Shown here in pieces: positions 7,273 to 12,345 of a DNA stretch of 12,345 bases. The number at the start of each line of letters is the position of its first letter. Positions within the stretch are counted from its first letter, which is position 1. A program made the translations under genes and the position numbers. The DNA comes from Pigoraptor vietnamica (Eukaryota > Opisthokonta > Filasterea): assembly GCA_943704525.1 (NCBI GenBank), contig CALSCQ010002970.1, forward strand, positions 1 through 12,345. The letters run 5' to 3'. The notes under the pieces were generated by a model. It did not search any database. It saw only the letters and a list, made by a program, of their open reading frames with translations, and was not told where the DNA came from.

Positions 7273-7455
7273 TTTGCGCCAGCGACTGTACGCAACGCAG
7301 TGACCAGTTTGCAGCCTCAGCCCTTCGTTCGCAACGTCACTATAGGCAAAATCGAACCCTCAACAAGATGGGATCGACTATACCACGCTTCCCCTCACCA
7401 GTCGTTCCAAAACAATGGACAAAGGAGCAAAACTCACACACAGTCGAGAAAAGAG

Positions 7456-7841
7456 ATGCGTAAGCCGTTGGCGAACGTTCCTACCGTCAAGGCGCCGCAG
7501 TCCGAAGCGACAAAAAGCAAAACAGAGTCATCCGGAGTAAATTCCGGATCATGGCAACAACGTATCTTTGATGTGCTCGAGGCCATGGTGAGGGTTTGAA
7601 AGTGATGCTAATCCTAATGTCGGCTCTGAGGTAACGAGCCTCGCGGGCGGCGCCATGCCACCCGCTGGCCTTCATTCAGTGTGCTCTGCACATGCGAGCG
7701 ATGCCGGTGACAGATACAAATGTCACGGACCGCCAGCAGTCAATTCAACTACGCGCCGCACGCCACGCTGCGCCAGTGCCGCCGCACGCAAAAGCCGCAC
7801 GCAACAAAAAAAAGGACGCACGCTGTGTCAGTAGGCGTTAA
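7456..7841 (+). CDS. Tentative small two-exon protein, 97 aa, unknown function
   Basis: Exon 7456-7587 starts at ATG and ends at a GTGAGG donor. A branch-site-like GCTAAT lies about 20 bp into the intron (7588-7679), and a TTCATTCAG acceptor joins in phase 0 to exon 7680-7841, ending in TAA. The first part (MRKPLANVPTVKAPQSEATK, then a Ser/Gly linker and WQQRIFDVLEAM) has plausible protein composition. The second part is basic, ending in a lysine run and CVSRR. No family is recognised. The gene would be divergent from MCU (183 bp between starts) and convergent with the TTL gene, with the two stop codons overlapping by two bases in the palindrome GTTAAC. An alternative acceptor at CAGCAG (about 7737-7742) also keeps the frame. 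It could equally be a chance frame in the intergenic region, whose remainder shows nothing else. Confidence 0.3.
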
Positions 7842-9800
7842 CGGAAGAGAGTAATCTGGTCGTCCGGCGACTGCTCATCCGGCGACTGGGGTTCCGTGCT
7901 GCTGGCATCGCTGTCACTTTCGGCGCTGTCGGTGCCGACGCCAGTGTCCCCTTCGTCCGTGTCCTCCTCCTCTCCTTCGTCTCCTTCCTCGCTCGCAACC
8001 TGCTCGGCGTCTTCTCCGCTCGAGAACTTCACGCCGGGTGCGTTGGCGGGGATGCCCATGGGCGCGTCGAAGGCCGCACACAGGTTGTAGCTCTGGGAGA
8101 GATACTCCTCCACGGCCTCGGGCGTCGCCGCGGGGCCGAGTTCGGCGATGGCATCGCAGAGTTCCTTGCGCTCGTTGTACACGAGCTGAAAGCCGTTCAG
8201 CATGTCGCCGTTCGTCTTGTTGGCGACGATCGACGGGCGCGACTGGATCGTGTGCACGAGCGCAAAGGCGTCGCGGCTGATCCTGCGACTCAGCTGCGAC
8301 TTCCAGTTTGACTGGTAGCCCATGCCGGGCGCCGAATTGGCCTCGATAAAGTGGATGCGAAGGTCCGCGTCAATCATAAAATCGAGACCGATAAGATGGA
8401 ACGAGCCCCGGCGGCGCTTGAGGCGGTGGCGCGAGCTCTCAAAGAGCATGCGGGCGGTGCGCGCCATGTGCGGGAGGAGAACGCCGCGGACCCAACCGGG
8501 CTCCGCGCCGACCTCTGGCCGCTCGACGTACTGCGCGAGACGCTCCATCGACCACACGTGATCGTTCCCGCTGTAGCCGCGAATGTTCTGCTGGACGTGC
8601 GTGTTCGTGAGGTGGGCCTTCACGTCCGACGCGGTCGCATCGTACTTCGTGAGCGAGCGACGAACGTAGCCGTGGCGGAAGAACACTGTGAACGGTTCTG
8701 TGCTGCCGATGAGCATGTACGCCCTGAAAACGAAAGTTCCGTGTCAAACAGGGCATTCGCAAGCACAACACGACGACAGCGTGAATGTGCAGCCAAACTA
8801 ACGTCACAATGAACGCGACGAGTACGTCGAATTGTGTGCGTGGTGGGAGTGTTGGCAAAGTGCGCAGTGCTAGTACCACTCACCGCATGTCAAACTTGGA
8901 GCCCTCGATGAGCAGCGGATTGACGAGGTAATCCTGCACAATGTACGACGGACGCTCCTTCTTCACGCAGCTCAACTGGTACAGCGCCTGCATCACGTCC
9001 GACGAGCCCCGGAGCACCTTGATGCCCTGCCCCTTCCCGCCGTTGCGCGGCTTGATGATGAACAGCTTGTTCTCCACCATCCCGCGCTGGAGCATCGCGC
9101 ACTCGCCGGCGTCAAACGTCACGTACGTCTGCGGCTGGAGTCCGATCGTGTCGAAGCTGCAGTTGTGTCGGAACGCGAGCTGTCGCTTCGACACGACCTG
9201 CATAGCCTTCGAACCGGCGATGCTGTTGAAAACGCCCTGGACGAAGTTTAGGTGCGGGACCGTTTCGTCACCCCCGTCGATCTTCGAAATGAGACGCGAC
9301 AGGATTGGCGACTCGTTGGCCACTTGTTGCCTCGTGAAGACGAAGAGGGGCCAGCGACCGGTCGCGTCGGCTTGTCGGAGGGGCTGGCGAATAAACTTGG
9401 TATCGCGCAGCCCGAGGGACCGCAGCGCGTGCGAGTACGCCGAGTATATGTTGTGCCCATAGTACATGAACTGCCGCAACAACACGGAGCCGTTCACCTC
9501 GGGCTTGAGCGCAGGACACTCGGCAAGGCGCATGGGTTCACTCGCCACGTCGCGCGGCAAGCGAGCGCTCGGCCCAGGGAAAGGCTTCTCCGCGACGTCA
9601 GACGCACGTGACGACGCACTCGCGGCAGGCACCGACGGCGTTGTCACGACCATGCAAATGCATGCCACAATAACGACGAGAAGGATGCCCTCGCAGATGC
9701 GGAGGCCCTTTGAGGCGACACATCGTGCGACCGCGCGGGTCGTCCCCGACTCGATATCCGTTAGCGACATGGCGCGCCGCAGCAACGGAGGCAAAAGCAT
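7838..9800 (-). CDS. Tubulin-tyrosine-ligase-like (TTL family) enzyme with predicted signal anchor and acidic tail, 600 aa
   Basis: ATP-grasp amino-acid ligase of the TTL family; known members add tyrosine, glutamate or glycine to tubulin tails or other proteins. Exons are complement 8884-9800 and 7838-8723. The GTGAGT donor and TTTTCAG acceptor split an Arg codon so that KFDMR joins AYMLIGS, the conserved TTL KFDxRxY segment. Residues about 35-54 (ICEGILLVVIVACICMVV) form one hydrophobic span after a basic N-terminus, predicting a type II anchor. Catalytic features: IIKPRNGGKGQGIKVL (Lys250 for ATP), YIVQDYL hinge (286-292), LIGLDFMID with Asp420 and HFIEANSAPG with Glu433 and Asn435, the last three being the metal ligands. 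Residues 542-594 are strongly acidic (Glu/Asp/Ser/Thr). Sequons are N103-G-S, N162-E-S, N213-C-S and N474-K-T. ATG at residue 11 is an alternative start that keeps the anchor. The substrate and acceptor type cannot be told from sequence alone. Confidence 0.93.
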
Positions 9801-11600
9801 AGCCGCGAAGGCTCAGGAGGAACGGAGCCGAACGATAGTCGACTTAGGATGCGCTTCGAATCATGGGGTCGCTAACGACGGGCACTTTTGCACGGATAAA
9901 AAAAAAAGGGGAAACCACCCCCAAATCAGTTCCCAGAGAAATCGTTTCACGACAAACAGCCTTCACAAAAAAATGGACACGGAGTTTGTACGCCTCGAAC
10001 AAAGCACGAACGAAGCACAGAATTCAACTTTGTCTGCGGTGGTCGTAAACCGAGGCGAGAAAGAGTGCGTGCATGGCACTCACATGTGTGCGCGTGGGAA
10101 CGGACAGCTTGGGCTGATGGATTTTATCTGGGTCCACGCATCTTATTGCGCATAAACCCAGGTCTGGACATTCGAGCAAGGGTACCATCTATTAGGGATA
10201 AGCGTGGGAAAATGGCCCATTTCGCAGCTTGTCCCAAATTAAAAGAGACAGCCAATCGACAGTGCGAATGGGGAAATGCGGTTGCTTTGTTCCCTATTGC
10301 CAATTAGGCTGAAAAAAAAATTATTTATTATTTCCATACATTTTTCATACATTCGCGCATGTGGACAAATTGTGTTTCAAAAATTCGCGAATTGCGTCAG
10401 ATCGCCACGTGCCGGAGTTTTCGATGTCTGTTTGAGCTGTGGTGGGAGTTATATCGCTAAGGGAACGGGTGACCGCGCATTTCAACGTAGTGTGGGGGTT
10501 GCGGAGGCGGGTCTCTGTTGCGGGGAGACGCACTCGACAGTGCATTGGCATTCAGTTTCGCCGAATCGTGTGGGTTGACCTTGTTTTTTTTGAGAAAAAT
10601 TACCCGTCGATGTGGTGAAGAGTAGTACTAATGAGTCCTCTTTCCACGCCGACATTTCAGGCGTTCTTCTATTCTGTGCATCTCAGTCAATGATGTGTGG
10701 TTGTATTTTAGAGTTCGTATTTTTTGAGTTCAGGTTTTTTTTTTTCGGCGAGCAAGTCAGATCTTCAACGTTCAGGCCATCTCACTACCACTGCAACACG
10801 AAGTTTAGCAGGGTAAATAGGCCGACTGTCATGGGATTCCGAGGCAATTTACAGGTACAGCCTGACGCACTGCCCCGGCCGGCGTGGATTGGCTGCCGGC
10901 GGCTGAGCGTAACGGTTCTAATGGCTTTACCCGGGAAGGCGCTCGCCAGGGGACTAAATTGGCCGAGACTTGCAGAACCGATTCGTCGTTTTTTTACTTC
11001 TTTCTTTTTGCAGACTGAACGAACGAAGTGGCATTCTTTCTGAGTTCTAATTCAGGCCACTGGCAAGAGCCGGAGCTGCTGCTTGTGTGTCACTGTACCT
11101 CTTGCATTCTGAGTACATTTTATAGAGATCCACGTCACAACCATAACAAAGCAGGTCCAGTGAAGATGACCCTTGCCGGCATCGACCGGATGGCGCCAGC
11201 ATGCCTCGAGTGCCACAGTCAAACTCTAACCCCAACCATAGATTGTACAATGGGTCACAGGACATGATCACGTGACCAACGAATCTCGCACAGCCAAACT
11301 GTCGAGTCATCGGACGGTGGGACTCCACGCCCATCCGCGCACAAGAAGCGCTCACTGTGTGCCCCAGTTTCCATGTGCGTACGCTACGAAAGACGACACA
11401 CTTGGTTCGATTCCTGACCGTGGAAGAGTGCTTGTGTTTTTTGCGTTTTTTGCGTTTTTTAAGGCGCTTTTCTGTTCAAGTTGATCGGGGCTCAGTGGTG
11501 ACGTTGAGAGTGACGTATTTCGAAGCGCGCCGAAATGCCCGAGTGAAGCGTGTCGTTTCTCGGCGGGCGCTGAGATAGTCTCACGCCTTTCCGCGCTGAA
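9801..11600. other. 1.8-kb intergenic region, A/T-tract-rich, no recognised gene
   Basis: Holds the upstream region of the minus-strand TTL gene and of the plus-strand IQ gene. Many homopolymer runs occur: A10 near 9898, A9 near 10312, T8 near 10583 and T11 near 10735. The composition is visibly less GC-rich than the genes. The longest frames (plus 10612-11043, minus 11047-11355) lack recognisable motifs. A 5-bp hairpin GCACT/AGTGC (10530-10543) lies about 40 bp before the T8 run. No TATA box is obvious at the proper distance from either gene start, and no transposon ends or tRNA were identified. Confidence 0.55.
11436..11460. repeat. Tandem GTTTTTTGC repeat
   Basis: Two full 9-bp GTTTTTTGC units and a third cut short as GTTTTTT, about 140 bp upstream of the IQ gene start codon. 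It forms a poly(dT)-rich stretch of the kind that often disfavours nucleosomes near promoters. Confidence 0.75.
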
Positions 11601-11609
11601 ATGACGTCA
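11499..11609 (+). promoter_or_regulatory. Cluster of CRE-type TGACGT sites upstream of the IQ gene
   Basis: Half sites TGACGT occur at 11499-11504 and 11511-11516, and a full palindromic TGACGTCA at 11602-11609 overlaps the proposed start codon. TGACGTCA is the canonical bZIP (CREB/ATF) site in animals and fungi. The full site may simply be codon-driven (Met-Thr-Ser). Confidence 0.3.
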
Positions 11610-12345
11610 CCGAGATCATCGGCAAGCGATTCGTCGGCTGACGAGGTGACGGACGAAGCGCCGTCGGACCCGGGGACCGACTTTGCATCGCTGGGGTGTG
11701 TGGCCCTCTCTCCGATCGTGTTTGGAAGAGCAGAGTCGGTGTTTGGCGAAGCAAATCGACATCCCTCTTGTTTGTGTTGACGATGGGGGCCCAATGTCCA
11801 ATGTTGCTGTGCGTCGAATCAGAGGCTATGCACACAACTCTATCTGGAACTTCAGTCGCTCCCGCTCAGCAATGTTGCGCCATGCAGGGCTGAGGTGGAC
11901 GCGCGCACGAAGAACACCCTGGCATCTATGGACGGCGCGGCCGCCCGTCGCGTTTTCCCTGTGAGTACAGATGCGCAATTGATCCTGACGCGTGTTCGTG
12001 GTCACGTGCACGTGCGACCGCCTACCCAATTACTTTCCCGCACACGCACGCATGCACGCGTGCATGAACGCAGGCTAAACCGCCGAGCTATCGTACCGCA
12101 GGTTACTGTCGACGATGCCCGTACAAGAGCAGCGACCGTGCTGCAGGCGTGGTATCGCGGCAACGTCGCGCGGAAGCGCTATGTCGATCTTCTGTTTGCC
12201 CGCTACGAGGCCGACGAGGCGCTCCGAAAAGCGGCGGAGAGACGACAGGTTGACGAGGGCGAAGTCCTTCTCGAAACGTGGGTTCGATTCGCCGTTTTCG
12301 CGACATTTGTCTTCATTTGCCGTCTGAGAAGCCCCTCCCCCCCCC
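11601..12345 (+). CDS. IQ-motif (calmodulin-binding) protein, 5' portion, at least 3 exons
   Basis: Proposed exons are 11601-11695, 11888-11960 and 12102 to beyond the window. The second intron (GTGAGT donor, CCGCAG acceptor) is well supported; the first (GG/GTGTGT donor, TGCAG acceptor) was chosen because the phase fits and it bypasses an in-frame stop, so the first 32 residues are less certain. The N-terminus is acidic and Ser-rich (SASDSSADEVTDEAPSDPG). Residues 66-83 carry an IQ motif, AATVLQAWYRGNVARKRY, with the diagnostic Leu70-Gln71, Arg75-Gly76 and Arg80. IQ motifs bind calmodulin or related light chains. A charged segment likely to be helical follows (YEADEALRKAAERRQVDEGE), then a hydrophobic run that could be a membrane span or may lie past an unseen donor. 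The protein family cannot be named without the rest of the gene. The window ends in a C run. Confidence 0.68.
12003..12066. repeat. Two perfect palindromes in the second IQ-gene intron
   Basis: CACGTGCACGTG (12003-12014) holds two E-box/G-box hexamers. CATGCACGCGTGCATG (12051-12066) is a perfect 16-bp palindrome at the end of a CACG-rich run. Both lie in the intron 11961-12101. They may be protein-binding dyads or by-products of CACG repeat slippage. Confidence 0.6.

Noticed and set aside
10612-11043. 143-codon plus-strand frame
   Set aside because: It reads through a poly-T tract as Phe repeats, has no recognisable domain and no supporting splice or promoter signals.
11320-11430. tRNA-like B-box GGTTCGATTCC at about 11404
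   Set aside because: The T-stem pairs poorly, no A-box or anticodon arm is found upstream, and the acceptor match would need a molecule about 100 nt long.

Overview
This window comes from a eukaryotic nuclear genome. Five protein genes can be built only by joining exons at GT-AG introns of about 70-280 bp with matching phases. CA/TG microsatellites lie inside several introns, and the coding sequence is GC-rich. The predicted proteins are a mitochondrial calcium uniporter, a glycine C-acetyltransferase, a tubulin-tyrosine-ligase-like enzyme, a cyclic-nucleotide-binding protein and an IQ-motif protein. This suggests a free-living, probably flagellated unicellular eukaryote. The uniporter keeps an animal-like N-terminal domain, which hints at a holozoan or a near relative, but the lineage cannot be fixed from this sequence.

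Layout: (1) 50-1107 (+), last five exons of glycine C-acetyltransferase, with a large CA repeat in one intron. (2) 1108-1635, gene-free, with a degenerate 63-bp duplication. (3) 1636-1824 (-), a 62-residue single-span protein with a mitochondrial-type leader and a TATA box about 90 bp upstream. (4) 1825-2702, mostly gene-free, with several inverted repeats. (5) 2703-4793 (-), a two-exon 607-residue protein with an N-myristoylation signal, a long disordered region and one cyclic-nucleotide-binding domain. (6) 4794-5702, no gene recognised. (7) 5703-7272 (-), a complete five-exon MCU of 310 residues. (8) 7456-7841 (+), a tentative two-exon small gene. (9) 7838-9800 (-), a two-exon 600-residue TTL-like ligase with a predicted signal anchor and a very acidic tail. 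(10) 9801-11600, 1.8 kb richer in A/T tracts with no recognisable gene. (11) 11601 to the right edge (+), the start of an IQ-motif protein gene.

Functionally, three genes are mitochondrial or probably so: GCAT (threonine/glycine metabolism), MCU (calcium uptake) and the small single-span protein. Two others may respond to second messengers: the CNB protein to cyclic nucleotides and the IQ protein to calcium via calmodulin. Neighbouring genes in eukaryotes are usually transcribed separately, so no operon-like cooperation is claimed. The most unusual items are the membrane-anchored TTL-like enzyme with N-glycosylation sequons and an acidic tail, the kinase-less CNB protein with RTA-type cGMP-like binding residues and a repeated TFMGV motif, and the possible convergent gene whose stop codon overlaps that of the TTL gene. 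No CRISPR array, insertion sequence, rRNA or tRNA was found.
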